A DNA stretch of 64,000 bases. Origin: Symbiodinium natans (taxonomy: Eukaryota; Sar; Dinophyceae; Suessiales; Symbiodiniaceae). Position numbers and translations under genes: made by a program. Numbering within the stretch: the first letter of the stretch is position 1; the number at the start of each line of letters is the position of its first letter. The notes under the pieces are model-generated. The model was not told the origin of the DNA, ran no database searches, and worked only from the letters and a program-made list of their open reading frames with translations. The DNA is taken from NCBI GenBank assembly GCA_905221605.1, contig CAJNDS010000332.1:34177-98176 (forward strand), written 5' to 3'. Below are positions 46,953 through 57,726 of the stretch, one piece after another.

Positions 46953-47552
46953 ATGCCCCGCGGTCCGGCTACATCTGTACCTGCTCAGCGGAGGTCCCTT
47001 CGAGTTCTGCGCGCAGAATATTTGAAGCGGAAGGGTGATCTTCGCGAAATGGTGGTGGCAAAAAAGGCTATCATGGCACAGTTGCGAGCCAAGATTACGA
47101 AATTGGAGGAGGAAATACTGGGAGCCCATGAAACCCTGTCACAGGAGTTCGACTCTGGTTCAAGTCTGTTCGCAACTTCGGACTCAGAGTCGTCCTCCTC
47201 TGACAAGGCTGAAGCACCCAGCGAGACACCTGCTACCAAAGCCAAAGCGGCTCCTTCGAAGAAGACCGATGGCGCTACTGGTCAGGAGGTCAAGAATATG
47301 AAGGAGAAGGAAGGCAAGAAGCCCCCCAAGGCAGTGGGTCGTGAACAACGGCCCCGTTTGCCTCCAGGCGCGCCGGCCCCCAACCACCGCGGGAAGCCTA
47401 ACTCCCAAGGAGTGCTTTACCCGGGCTTCGCTCAAAGCGACCCACGGTACTGCGACGCCTGCGAGCAGCTACGGCGTGGTTTTCCAAGTGCCACAAAGGC
47501 ACACCGTCCCAAGGACGGTCCCTGCCAATGGGCGCCGCTCGCGAAGAAGTGA
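46953..47552 (+). CDS. Small basic coiled-coil protein with C-terminal CCHC motif
   Basis: A complete 199-residue ATG-to-TGA frame without introns, the first plus-strand gene right of the strand switch. Residues about 15-70 are a charged helix (KRKGDLREMVVAKKAIMAQL, then RAKITKLEEEILGAHE) likely to form a coiled coil. Residues about 75-160 are Ser/Glu/Lys/Pro-rich and probably disordered. The C-terminus has C167-x2-C170-x13-H184-x6-C191, a possible zinc knuckle. No family recognised. It may be an accessory protein of a repeat or mobile element because copies of a 265-bp repeat flank it on both sides. Its frame has dense, biased third positions unlike the surrounding repeats. Confidence 0.62.
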   Translation: MPRGPATSVPAQRRSLRVLRAEYLKRKGDLREMVVAKKAIMAQLRAKITKLEEEILGAHETLSQEFDSGSSLFATSDSESSSSDKAEAPSETPATKAKAAPSKKTDGATGQEVKNMKEKEGKKPPKAVGREQRPRLPPGAPAPNHRGKPNSQGVLYPGFAQSDPRYCDACEQLRRGFPSATKAHRPKDGPCQWAPLAKK

Positions 47553-47965
47553 CCCAGAAGCCGCTGCTTGGGGTTAAAACCACATACCTGCGCAGGCAGT
47601 CACTAGCAAATCTTCGACTGAGTTGACTGTAGCTATGTCAAGTCTGTGCCAGGCTGCGCTGCCGGACAAGAAGATTGCTGGAGGCGTGGTGCGTTAAGTC
47701 AACCCGCCTTGTGTGAAGTAGCCTCGGGGACGCGCTACCTCGGGAGGACCAGTCAAACAGTGGCATGAGGGCTGTCTTGAGTTTCAACTTAAACGCTGGC
47801 CTGTGGGCACGTGACCTCGAGTAAGCCTTTCAAGCAGCGGTGAGCGCACGCATGGACCGCTTTCTGGGATGGCCAATGGTTTTGGGGAGAACCAGTTGAG
47901 CAATTGTCGACCACTGCTTTACATAGCAGTTAGAAGTGGCTTGGTGATGGGTGGATAAGTGACTC
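47553..47965. other. No gene supported
   Basis: Intergenic sequence after the small gene; no motifs seen. Confidence 0.4.
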
Positions 47966-48960
47966 GGTCAACGCGGCTTGCGTTATCGTTCAGTTACTTT
48001 ATGGGCTGGTGAGCAACGGCAGCATGCATGTCATGGTGTTGTCTTACACTGACCAGTACTGCGTTGCATTGTGCTATGCTGAAGTCCGCGTATCTGAATG
48101 CTGTGTCTGTGGTGCTTGGTTATGAGCCTAAGTGTATCGCCGCTTCTTGCCGGCTGCCAGCTCAGTCTGCTGAATCGACTTAGGGTCGCCCCGACTTATG
48201 CTAAGTCCACTTATCGGACTTAGCCTAAGTCGACTCCGGTCAGCGCGGCTTGCATTATCGTTCAGCTACTTCTGCACTGGTGAGCTAGGGCAGTATGCAT
48301 GTCATTGTGCTGTCATAGACTCTCCAGCACTGCGTTGCATTGTGTTATGCTGAAGTCCGCGTATCTGAACGCTGTGTCTGGGGTGCTTGGTTTTGAGCTT
48401 AATTAAGTGTATCACCGCTTCTTGCCGGTTGCCAGCTCAGTCCGCTGAGGCGACTTAGGGTCGTCCCGACTTACGCTAAGGCCGCTTATCGGACTTAGCT
48501 TAAGTCGACTCCGGTGAGCAAGGGCAGTATGGGTGTCATTGTGTTATCTTACACTGACCAGTACTGCGTTGCATTGCGTTATGCTGAAGTCCGCATATCT
48601 GAATGCTCTGTCTGTGGTGCTTTGTTATGGCCTCGCCGCTTCTTGCCGGCTGCCAGCTCAGTCTGCTGAATCGACTTAGGGTTGCCCCGACTTATGCTAA
48701 GTCCACTTATCGCGATCGGACTTAGCCTGTCGACTTATCGGACTTAGCCTAAGTCGACTCCGGTCAGCACAGCTTGCGTTATCGTTCAGCTACTTTATGC
48801 ACTGGTGAGCAAGGGCAGTATGCATGTCATTGTGTTGTCTTACACTGACCAGTACTGCGCGTCACTGTGTGTTATGCTGAAGTCCGTGTATCAGCATTCA
48901 GATTGTGTTGTCTTACACTGACCAGTGCTGCGTAGCATTGTGTTATGCTCACTTGTTTGA
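47966..48960 (+). repeat. Tandem 250-275-bp repeats with GACTTAGCCTAAGTC palindrome
   Basis: Four head-to-tail copies begin at about 47966, 48237, 48511 (5'-truncated) and 48763, with a further fragment from about 48897. Each holds GCGGCTTGCGTTATCGTTCA (when complete), GACCAGTACTGCGTTGCATT, a GCCGCTTCTTGCCGG block and ends with a perfect GACTTAGCCTAAGTC palindrome. The array shares its first part with the copy at 46733-46918. Confidence 0.88.
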
Positions 48961-49500
48961 CTTACGCGCTTGCTAACCGCTTGGGAAGCAGCCGTCCAAG
49001 CATAGCTCAGCTGGCAAGACTTCACACTTATCGCGTGTGTGCTTGGGGTGAGGACTTCATTTGTAAGTTCTTGAATAATCGCTCTTACAGCCCGGGAGTT
49101 GACGGCTAGCAGGCGCACATCGACCTGATCCTGCAGGCGCGCCCGTGCCTGTTTCTGATTTCTTTGGTTTCGGGCAATAGTGACATATGTCTACAAGTCT
49201 CGCGAATCGTGACTTAGACTCACTTGGCTCATGCTACATTCTTTACTGCGCCTTACTTAGAAATGTGGGTGACCGAGCAGTCTCTCAGCATGTACGGCGG
49301 TTAAATTGCGGCGCAATCCAGCTTGATCGGGAAAGCAGTCGGAGATGTCCACGCAACCAAGTCATGTGCGGCTGCCTCACTGGTTATGCGAACTCCTGCA
49401 GTTTCGGCTTGAGCAAGTGACTAATCGCATTCTTGTGCCTTCGCTCTTTCTGTTGCCGCTTGACAAAATTGGGCTCTCGTCTGTCGCTGACCACACCTTG
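48961..49500. other. No gene firmly supported; tRNA-like relic at about 49001-49040
   Basis: TAGCTCAGCTGG fits the tRNA A-box, and CACAC-TTATCGC-GTGTG forms an anticodon-like hairpin, but no B-box or acceptor stem follows. See findings. Confidence 0.3.
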
Positions 49501-49616
49501 AAGTTCCATGATGCCAACTAAACTTAGTTGGATATGTGTGTCTGGAACCATCAGGATATGTGTGTCTGGAACTATCATGCTGTCCAAGGACATTCCCTTG
49601 CGTACGAGTCGGAATG

Positions 49617-49948
49617 ATGACAGTGATGACAGTGTCAGATTGGAGTGCCGCTCGTGTGGCAGGTTGGCTTTGCGTTGCGTGTGCGACAAAAGCGCATGTC
49701 AAATTTCTTCATCCGGAAACAGCCGTCAGAGCCTTCAGGGGAGGTTTGTGGTCATTGTTCCAGGCTCGGCCGACGTCAGCCATACCCGCGACAACGGGTG
49801 TGCGGTCGGCGCCAGTGCCACGTGGTGCGTCTCGCCGAGGTTTTTTTTCTGGGTGGATGGACAAGAGATACTTCACTACTTCACAGGAACGAGTGCATTG
49901 CATGGTGATTGCAAAGCTTGTCTGAAAATCAAGGTGACCGAGTGGTAG
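49617..49948 (+). CDS. Candidate exon with cysteine-rich motif
   Basis: One plus-strand frame reads DDSVRLECRSCGRLALRCVC then DKSAC, a C-x2-C...C-x-C...C pattern suggesting a zinc-binding site. It ends in GDCKACLKIKVTEW and a stop. Other overlapping frames are also open, so frame choice is uncertain. It could be an upstream part of the composite element. Confidence 0.27.
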
Positions 49949-50134
49949 CAGGTATTGCAATCCGAATGCAGGAGGAGTCCTCATGGATTGAACTCAGCTT
50001 CTTGCCACACATAAAGTATACTCCCAATTCGACTGCGTAACTCGCCCGAGCTAAGGCTGCAAGACCAAGACACGCAGTACTCACGACTCCGTTCTGCCTG
50101 GTGAGGGGGTTGAAGTCGAAGGTCGGCGAACTAC

Positions 50135-50533
50135 TTGTTTCCTTTAGAATCTAAAAGACTTCCTGTTGTCCTGACACTCCAGCTCGTGCAAGGCCTCTGT
50201 CCGCTCCGAAGCAAGACGAGTGAGCAGCGCTGGGCTACGTTGTACCCATTGCCTGCCGACATGTTCTCGCATGTTCGGCGACGCCAGGACAGCGGTCCTC
50301 GAGGCTTAGTCCTCGTGCCGAAATTCGGAGGCCGAACTCGGAGACGGAAGTGCGCCAGAAGCAGCTATACGTTCGGTCCTCCTACACATCATTGGAAATT
50401 GGGTAAGGGTCCAAAAGAGTTGGGCTACTACCCGCGGCTTGACGAGCTTAAAGGCAACAAGAGGAAGAACCGCAACCCACTGACGTCCAAGAAGAGGTCC
50501 AACCAGGATGCGCCGACGAAGTGTAGGCCTTAG
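50135..50533 (+). CDS. Candidate basic open frame, unknown
   Basis: A plus-strand frame open for about 130 residues has a basic C-terminus (KGNKRKNRNPLTSKKRSNQD) resembling a nuclear localisation signal. The true start is unknown and it may be part of a spliced gene. Confidence 0.28.
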   Translation: MFPLESKRLPVVLTLQLVQGLCPLRSKTSEQRWATLYPLPADMFSHVRRRQDSGPRGLVLVPKFGGRTRRRKCARSSYTFGPPTHHWKLGKGPKELGYYPRLDELKGNKRKNRNPLTSKKRSNQDAPTKCRP

Positions 50534-50566
50534 TTAGCATGGCCAACCAAAGCGAATTCTTGCTTT

Positions 50567-50760
50567 GTGGACGAGATAGATGTTCGAATGTTTGGTGTCT
50601 GTGGAGTTTACGCATACAGGAATTGGACATCCGAAGAGACCGAAGAGATCCCGAGCGACTCAAAGCCGGAAGAAGAGCCAGCCACTTACTTCTCTGCCTG
50701 CCCACAAATATATGTGGATGAATCTTCTTGTCCTTATCCTTTGGCCGAGACAGTCAAGTC
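50567..50760 (+). CDS. Candidate exon, unknown
   Basis: The plus strand reads VDEIDVRMFGVCGVYAYRNW, then an acidic Glu/Pro/Ser stretch and YFSACPQIYVDESSCPYPLA. Coding-like on the same strand as the element downstream. The right end meets the tandem duplication that begins near 50792. Confidence 0.35.
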
Positions 50761-50791
50761 TGGGGGCTGCAAATCAAGTCGAGGCCCGCGC

Positions 50792-51632
50792 CGGAGGTGT
50801 GCGAGAACGGCAACCCGCTGCTGGGAATCGCGGAAAGCTCTGTCGAGCCGCTTCCGCGGCTCGCCAAGATATATGCTACGATCTTGCACATCTCCAGGAA
50901 CTCGTTCAAATCTTCTCTTGCTAAGTTTCAGGTTGGCCAACCTCCGCCTGCCTGAGATCTCGCTCCACAGGAATGAGCAGCGCTGCTTGGGTCTAAAGGA
51001 TTCGGGTTGTGGCCTAGATGTATCCCTCGCGCGGAACGAGTCAGTCTCACTAATGCAAGGCGAGAAATGGGAGGCGCCTCGGCTTTTCATTGCGCGAGAG
51101 CGTAGTTGAAGAAGCCAAGCGCAACACAGTTACATGTCCTCAGGCCTGGATTCGCAGCGTTTGCCTTGCTGTCTCCACGGACTACGAGAGCTGGCTGAGC
51201 AACTGCGGCGGCGCGGAGGTGTGCGAGAACGGCAACCCGCTGCTGGGAATCGCGGAAAGCTCTGTCGAGCCGCTTGCGCGGCTCGCCAAGATATATGCTA
51301 CGATCTTGCACATCTCCAGGAACTCGTTCAAATCTTCTCTTGCTAAGTTTCAGGTTGGCCAACCTCCGCCTGCCTGAGATCTCGCTCCACAGGAATGAGC
51401 AGCGCTGCTTGGATCTAAAGAACTCGGGTTGTGGCCCCCTCGCGGAACGAGTCAGTCTCACTAATGCAAGGCGAGAAATGGGAGGCGCCTCGGCTTTTCA
51501 TGGCGCGAGAGCGTAGTTGAAGAAGCCAAGCGTAGCACAGTTACATGCATGTCCTCAGGCCTGGATTCGCGGCGTTTGCCTTGCTGTCTCCACGGACTAC
51601 GAGAGCTGGCTGAGCAACTGTGGCGGCGACAT
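50792..51632 (+). repeat. Tandem direct duplication, 422-bp unit, carrying a coding-like exon
   Basis: Unit 1 (50792-51213) and unit 2 (51214-about 51632) are nearly identical, with small indels (for example a 10-12-nt difference after CTCGGGTTGTGGCC). Both keep open EVCENGNPLLGIAESSVEPL, then IYATILHISRNSFKSSLAKF and QVGQPPP, which argues for selection or very recent duplication. Each unit also contains WIRSVCLAVSTDYESWLSN (W-I-R-G in the second), so the duplicated block may contain an exon pair. Confidence 0.88.
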
Positions 51633-51649
51633 TGTGCGACCGCGTGCAA

Positions 51650-52315
51650 GTTTGTGCAGGAAGGCAAAACACTTAATAAGTGTTGTATCATGTTCTTGCT
51701 TAACCTGCCCAACCAAGGCGGCGAATGGAGTGCCCCTGGGCTGGCGCTAGTGGAAGCTGAAGCTGTCCATGTGCACATGTTATTGGGCTGGTGCGTCGTC
51801 ATGTCCCACCCCGCAGGCTTGGCTTCTGGGTCTGCAGTCCATGGAGGATCAGCAGCACTGCAACTTGTCTAAGTACAAGACGTGCTCTTTCTGACAAAAC
51901 GCAGCCCAACGAACTAAACCGCTAAGCCTTTGAGAGTCCGAGGGCTCGGCTGCCGACATTTCGGAAAGCAGCTGGTCCATCGCGGAGCTAACGGCAAGCT
52001 CATCTCTGCTCCTTCCTCCTGTGCCTCGACTGCGTAGAAAGCGCACGAAACCAGACAAAGCGCTGATTCTCAAACACGATACCGTGTGTGCACGTGTGTC
52101 CTTCTGCTGCAGACGACAAGCTCGTTGCCAACATGTGCTCTCGTGCACACAGCACGGCCACCATCTCTGCCGACGTCCAGAACGTGGCAAGGAACAAGGG
52201 ACCGCCCAAGATCAAGCTCGTGAGGCCGAGGCCATCCCTGTCCAGGCGGGCTCCGTGACTGCGTGCGAAAACATATATTCTTCACGTCAGTCATTAGGTG
52301 GAAGTTATTTTCGAG
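51650..52315. other. No exon firmly supported
   Basis: Plus-strand frames are open in parts (for example reading LRRKRTKPDKALILKHDTVC near 52027-52085), but the frame and splice sites are unclear. It may contain introns and small exons of the element. Confidence 0.35.
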
Positions 52316-52317
52316 TC

Positions 52318-52480
52318 ATGTCCACCAGGGAGCAAGCCGTGGCGTGGAATCTGATGTGCGCAATGCCGAAAGCCCGCGCGGTCAAGACTTGCAGCTCAAA
52401 GATCGAAGACGTCGCAGGCATCTTCACTAATCTGTTTCATCTCAAGTTCAACCAGAGCAAAGACTCAGTCATGTTCACCT
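52318..52480 (+). CDS. Candidate upstream exon of the composite element
   Basis: ATG at 52318 opens MSTREQAVAWNLMCAMPKAR, then KIEDVAGIFTNLFHLKFNQS and KDSVMFT. A GT donor at 52481 and AG acceptor at 52547-52548 (68-nt intron) would join it in frame to the large exon through one cysteine codon. It could contain the true start of the polyprotein. The frame logic is exact but unproven. Confidence 0.42.
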
Positions 52481-52548
52481 GTCTCCTCGTCGATTTATGT
52501 CTTGACTTTGTTGTCGGCTCGGTTATCGAATGGCACGTTGCTGACCAG

Positions 52549-55500
52549 GTCGGAGGGACAACTTCCACCAGGAGTGCTGTCTCGTCGACTCCCTGCGCGC
52601 CTTGGGCAACAAGGTGCCCTATCCGGGCAAGGGCCCTTGGTGTATCCAGGATGGCATGGAGTGGCTCAGGCCATTTAATAAAACCATTCGGCCCTCCTGC
52701 GTTGTCGAGATGATCAGCGCTCCCGGCGACTACATCCTGGCGTTCTCCTCCCACTTCATGCCAGCACGCTGCATCAGCGGGCATCGTCTTCAGACCAATT
52801 CGTCCATGAGAACACACTCGTGGTTCGATCTCCGCCTCTGCAACAACACAGTCGGTCGGGCCGTGCAGAAGTCGCAGGAAGGGTGGTTTACATTAAACCC
52901 AGCAAATCTGGACGCTGTCTTTGCCGTGGTGCCTGATGATGGTGCGTTGCCGTGCCAACAGATGGGTCCCGCTCTTCGGCAGTACCAGGGAGGCAAAACC
53001 GAGGTCGACTCCGCCCAGCGGCTTCTGCAAGTGTGGACAGAAATACAATTCCAGGAAGCACCTGCCATAAACCGCCAAGTCTCAGCAACTGAGTCGGATG
53101 GCTCCGGATTTTGGGAGGAGGTGAACCAGGACGTGCCGGCGCTGCAGGACACGTATTTCCATTGGGGAGATGCGGAATGGATCTGGAGCCCTTTTCCACA
53201 CAGATTGGTGAGAATTGAAGATCTCGAATCCAACGCGGACGTGCGCTACTCGGGGGGAAGCCTTCCAGCAGATGTCCTGGACGTGTTTCCCGACTACTTT
53301 CTGGCGCCTGCCTATCAGAGTCGTCTTGCTGCTTGTTCTCGAGGCATGCTGCGATGCGTCCGTCGCTCCAGCAGATGGCTGAATCTCGATCTGAACTTCG
53401 CAGGGCCAGACTTCAACCGTGCTGAAGATCTGCGGTCGATGACCGTTTTGTGCAGATCGGCATCATCGCTGCGAATGGAAGTGCCGCAGCTAGCCCAGCT
53501 GCTCACAATTCCGATCAACGTCCGTGTACAGTGGTCTCCACGCAATCCCATTCCTCCGGGTCCAGTCAGAGGATTCTTCTCGAGCTCGCCACTCCTGGGT
53601 GTGGCCTCATTTTCATTGAAAGTTCCGCCAGGCGTGACAAGCCTGCAGATGGGCTCCAGACAGCTGCATGGTTTTCGAAACACTTTCGTTCGAATCAAGA
53701 ACGTGTGCGCTGTCGGGGCCCGTCCACGATGGTACTTCGGCGTCACCGGCAGACGGCCGAGCTTGTATGAGCCTGCTAGCTCTCATTCCTTTACCCCGCG
53801 CAAGTTGCACCAGGTTGTCTTTCGCTGGAGCCAAAGATTCCTCAGCGTCACGCTGGACGACGTACTTGTGGCAGCAGGGCTGTTGCAACCTGGCGAGGTG
53901 TCTGGCGCGCCGCCTCTGGCTACCTTTTTTTTCTCGGCTTCAACGGAGGACGTGGAGTTCAATCCGATGCCGTCTCCCGTCATGCGGAACGCCAAGATTG
54001 TGTGCGCCATCTGCGACCGCGAATACACAGTGGCAATTCACAGATGGCGTGTGTGTCCAGATTGCAACAACTGGGTCTGCTCCAGACATGTGGCCGACAG
54101 TCCTTTTCGACGTTGCCCCACGTGTCCGGCGCAGCTTCTGGACTACATTGGCGGAGCGGACGCGTGCTTCTTGCCGCCAGAAATCGTACTTCGCCTGCCG
54201 GAACACTTCTTCTCGCTGAACTATCTCAGATCTCTGGCTACTTGTTGCACAGCACTGAGAAGGCATGTGCTGCAGCCGTTGCTGTGGTGCAACAAGGACC
54301 TGTTTCTCAATGACGAAGACATGCGGGAGCCCGCTGCTGTGCGACAAATGGAAACATTGTGGTCTCTGGCGCGCACAATCGTGTGCACGCAAACGCAGCT
54401 GGCAAGCATGCGTCAGCCTGCCCTCACTGCTCTCAGGGCGCTTATCGAGTGGCAAGTGGCGCCGATCAGGCTGGATCGAGTCAGGCACGCCAGCATCGAG
54501 TCCACGCATTGCCTACTCGGCACTGCGCGTTTTTGTCTTTGGCTCTCGGCTGAGGTTCGTGAAATCTATGTGGGCGTAAAGTCTTTCAACAGCAACCGGC
54601 GCAGCTTCGTGAAAATGCATGAGCTCTTCACTGAGCGCATGGGTTTCTCCTTTGGCATGACTGGACAGGCGCTGGATCCAGACCATCGGCCTATGCAACA
54701 AAGTCAGCTGCGCGCCAACGGCTGGAACCAAATGATGCTTATGTGGAATGAACGCTGGCTGGCAGTGCAATTAAACCACCAGACCCTCGGCTGTGCCCGC
54801 ATCCGCCAGGACTTGCCGGATGGACCCGCCCCGCAGTCGATTGTTTTCGTTTGGGCGAAGCAGCCAAAACGGCTGCTCACGCAGCCGGATCTGAAGCTAA
54901 GGCCCTTGCCGTCACCTCTTCTTCCGAGCGCCCACGTTCAGTGCTTGCTTTGCGAGGACGAACGTCCCATCACGGTGGGTCGATGGCGAGTGTGTCCAGA
55001 ATGCTGCAGCTGGATCTGTGCTCGACATGCCCACGAATCGCCCAGCTTTCAGTGTCCGGGCTGCCCGCTGCAATTGTCAGATTACATTGGTGGCAGCAGC
55101 GGGGTATCCTTCTCTTCCCGGCGCAAAGAGACAGGAATATCTTACAGGGACGCAGTTGATTTCTTTCTCAAAGGCGGAAAGCTGGAAGGAGGCGACGACA
55201 AGTTCGAAAACGTCGTCTTGAAACTTCTTCGAGATCATGAGGAATTCTTGCGGGAAACGCCCGCAGCCGTCCAACTCATTCCGGCCCCACAGGCCAGAGC
55301 AGGCATGAGCAAGCGCACGTGGGAGCGCCTCATGTATCGGGCACGAGCCATCCTTGACTTTCTGGACCAAAAACAAGATTTGCTGCTGTTCCGATTCCTG
55401 CACGCCGAAGCCGAGGACCTTGCGACTTCACGCCAGAGTCCTCTGTTGCGTCTGCGACACCCTGCCACTGTTGACGACTCGGAGGCATGGCGATCCATCG

Positions 55501-57633
55501 CCATGGACTGCGCACTGCAACTTCACGTGCTTTTGTTTCATCAGCAGCAAACTCGGGGACGACAACAACATGTTCCTTCTGGCGCAAGCAGAGTTCAGAC
55601 GACGTGGACAGAAACGTTCGGAGGCGCTCTCCCAGTGGATGATCATGGGGCTCATGAGCTACAGCTGGGAAACGGTCTGAACTTTTTTCAGTGGCAGCGT
55701 CTTTCACGCAGCAGAGCGACGGCTTTTACTCGCAGGCGTCAGACACGCAACGCGTCTGAGGACCAGAGTGAGAGCTCGTTTCATGTTCAGTGGGAGTCAG
55801 GCTGTTCTCCAGCTTGCTGTCCAACGTATGGTGCTGGGACTTCTTTTATTCGCGTTCCAAGCGCTGCTTCTTTTCAATGCGCAGCTCCGAAGCTCACCAG
55901 GGTGCCCACTAATTTTCTGGAAATGCCGCGGACTCCAGTGGAGGCTTCTTTCCTGGCGGAGTTTAACCCACACTCCAGAGATTTGCGTGTAAGCTTCCTG
56001 GCGCAGTCTCATGTCTACAAGGTCGACGGCGCGGCCATGTCCACATCCGTCACTGGATTGGTGCACAGTTACTCGCAGCCATTCGATGCTGCGGCGGCCA
56101 TACAAAGCATGAAACGTAGTTCACGCTGGCCGCGTGCAGAGTATTCCAAACTGCAAGACGGGAACCTGGTCGAGATGACTTCGGACGAGATCCGGCAGCT
56201 GTGGCAAAATAACAGTCAGGAAGCAGCCAATCGCGGGACTTGGATGCACTTGCAGCTGGAAGTCCTTCTCAACGGAGGTTACGCGTCGTGCGACTGCATC
56301 GAAGTACAACTTTTCCAGAAGTTCCTTGCTGCATTCAGTCGGAATCTGCTGGCTTATCGCACGGAGTGGTGTATTTTCTCCAAAGAAGACAGTGTCGCGG
56401 GATGCATCGACTTTGTCGCACAGGCGTCGGACGGAAGCTTGGTTCTCTTCGACTGGAAGCGCACAAAGCAGCTGCGTTCCAAATACAACAATCCCTGGCG
56501 AAACATGATGCGGCCGTTGCAAGAAATTCCAGATGTGGCCGGCTGGCATTATCGCCTTCAATTGAACTTGTACAAGTACATCATTGAACGGCACTACGGG
56601 TTCACTGTCAGCGGCATGTACGTCGTTTGCCTGCATCCGGACAATTCGGAATCGGGTCCGTTCGTAGATGATGTGCCGGACCTTGAGAATGAGGTTCTCT
56701 CCATGGTGCAGCATCATCGGCAGCGCTGCGGGGCTGCGTGGCAGGAAATGACTGGCGGCGCAAGCAACCTAGAGCCTGACCCTTCCCAGCAATATTCCTT
56801 TGAGGAGATGCTTCAGCAGGAGTTAGATGAAGAACGTCAGGCCGAGGACGACGAGAGACAAGTCGTGGAGTCTGTCCCAGACGCACAGCTTCAGGTGGCC
56901 ATTCCCTCGGCGCTGACCCCCGAGGCGATGGCAGCTGCCAAGAGAAGGCGCTTGCAGCCCGGAGCATCGACCACAGCGGCAGCGTTCCAAAGTTTTTTCG
57001 ATTCGGCGACATCTGCTTACCAGACTTCTCTTCGAAACTGGCCAGAGACGCAGGCCCCGTCCGGCAGCGGGAACATCAAGCAGCAAACCCAGAGAATTCT
57101 GCAGCTTGTGCGCCAGGAGCGCCAGCACTGGTCTGAAGAAATGATTCGCATGGCTGCGGCTGCAATTACCGTGTATCGGACGCGCTACACGGACATTTTC
57201 GTTCATGATTTCGTTGGTCTGATATGGATCATCGAAGGTGAGCGGTTCCTGCGTGCTCACCGAGGGGTCTGCTATCTGTATCATGATTCGGGCGCCTTCG
57301 AAGCATTCAACGGAGTCCCACCCGAGTCCACCTTTCACCGGCTGAAGAACTTTCTGTTGAAGCTCGAAGGAATGTTTCGACTCATGTCGGTGGACGTTCA
57401 GCGCTCGGACTCCGGCGTCCTACGAGAGATGTCCAGATTGCGGGCTGAGTACAACAGCGACGAAGAGTTCATGAACGTCTGCAAGGACGAGGCGATCATG
57501 ACTCTGCCCGGCCGTCCCGGCTCTGCTCGCCGGCGCCAAGGCGGTGAGGCCGACGCAGCCGGCTGGCCCACGTGGACCGCGGACATGCTTGGCAAGTTCA
57601 TCGGCCCGCTGCAAAAAGATCTCCTGGAAGAGC
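52549..57633 (+). CDS. Element exon 1: duplicated F-box-like/RING-like modules plus PD-(D/E)XK nuclease
   Basis: About 1,695 codons without a stop. Near the start ECCLVDSLRALG (Cys at 52575-52580) and AFSSHFMPARC (His at 52752) loosely resemble a papain-like protease pair. Two tandem modules follow, offset by 313 codons, each with an F-box-like helical segment (LPADVLDVFPDYFLAPAY; LPPEIVLRLPEHFFSLNY), a beta-rich SPRY-like part, and an eight-ligand zinc site C-x2-C...C-x2-C-x4-C-x2-H-x8-C-x2-C (cysteines 54003-54125 and 54942-55064). Next is a RecB/Cas4-type PD-(D/E)XK nuclease: G-T-W-M-H-x3-E (His 56247, Glu 56259), G-C-I-D (Asp 56409), F-D-W-K (Asp 56451, Lys 56457) and Q-x3-Y (Gln 56559). 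A D5_N-like part (ERFLRAHRGVCYLYHDSGAF, about 57240-57300) leads into the helicase exon. The GC donor at 57634 joins LLEE to RRLLQFLAQW. Confidence 0.8.
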
Positions 57634-57726
57634 GCATCTTGTCCTAAATTTAGCAGGAGTTTTCGGTTTGTGAATAGTCATGGAGTCCTGCAGGAAACAA
57701 AGCACGCAGCCGAAACAATATTGCAG

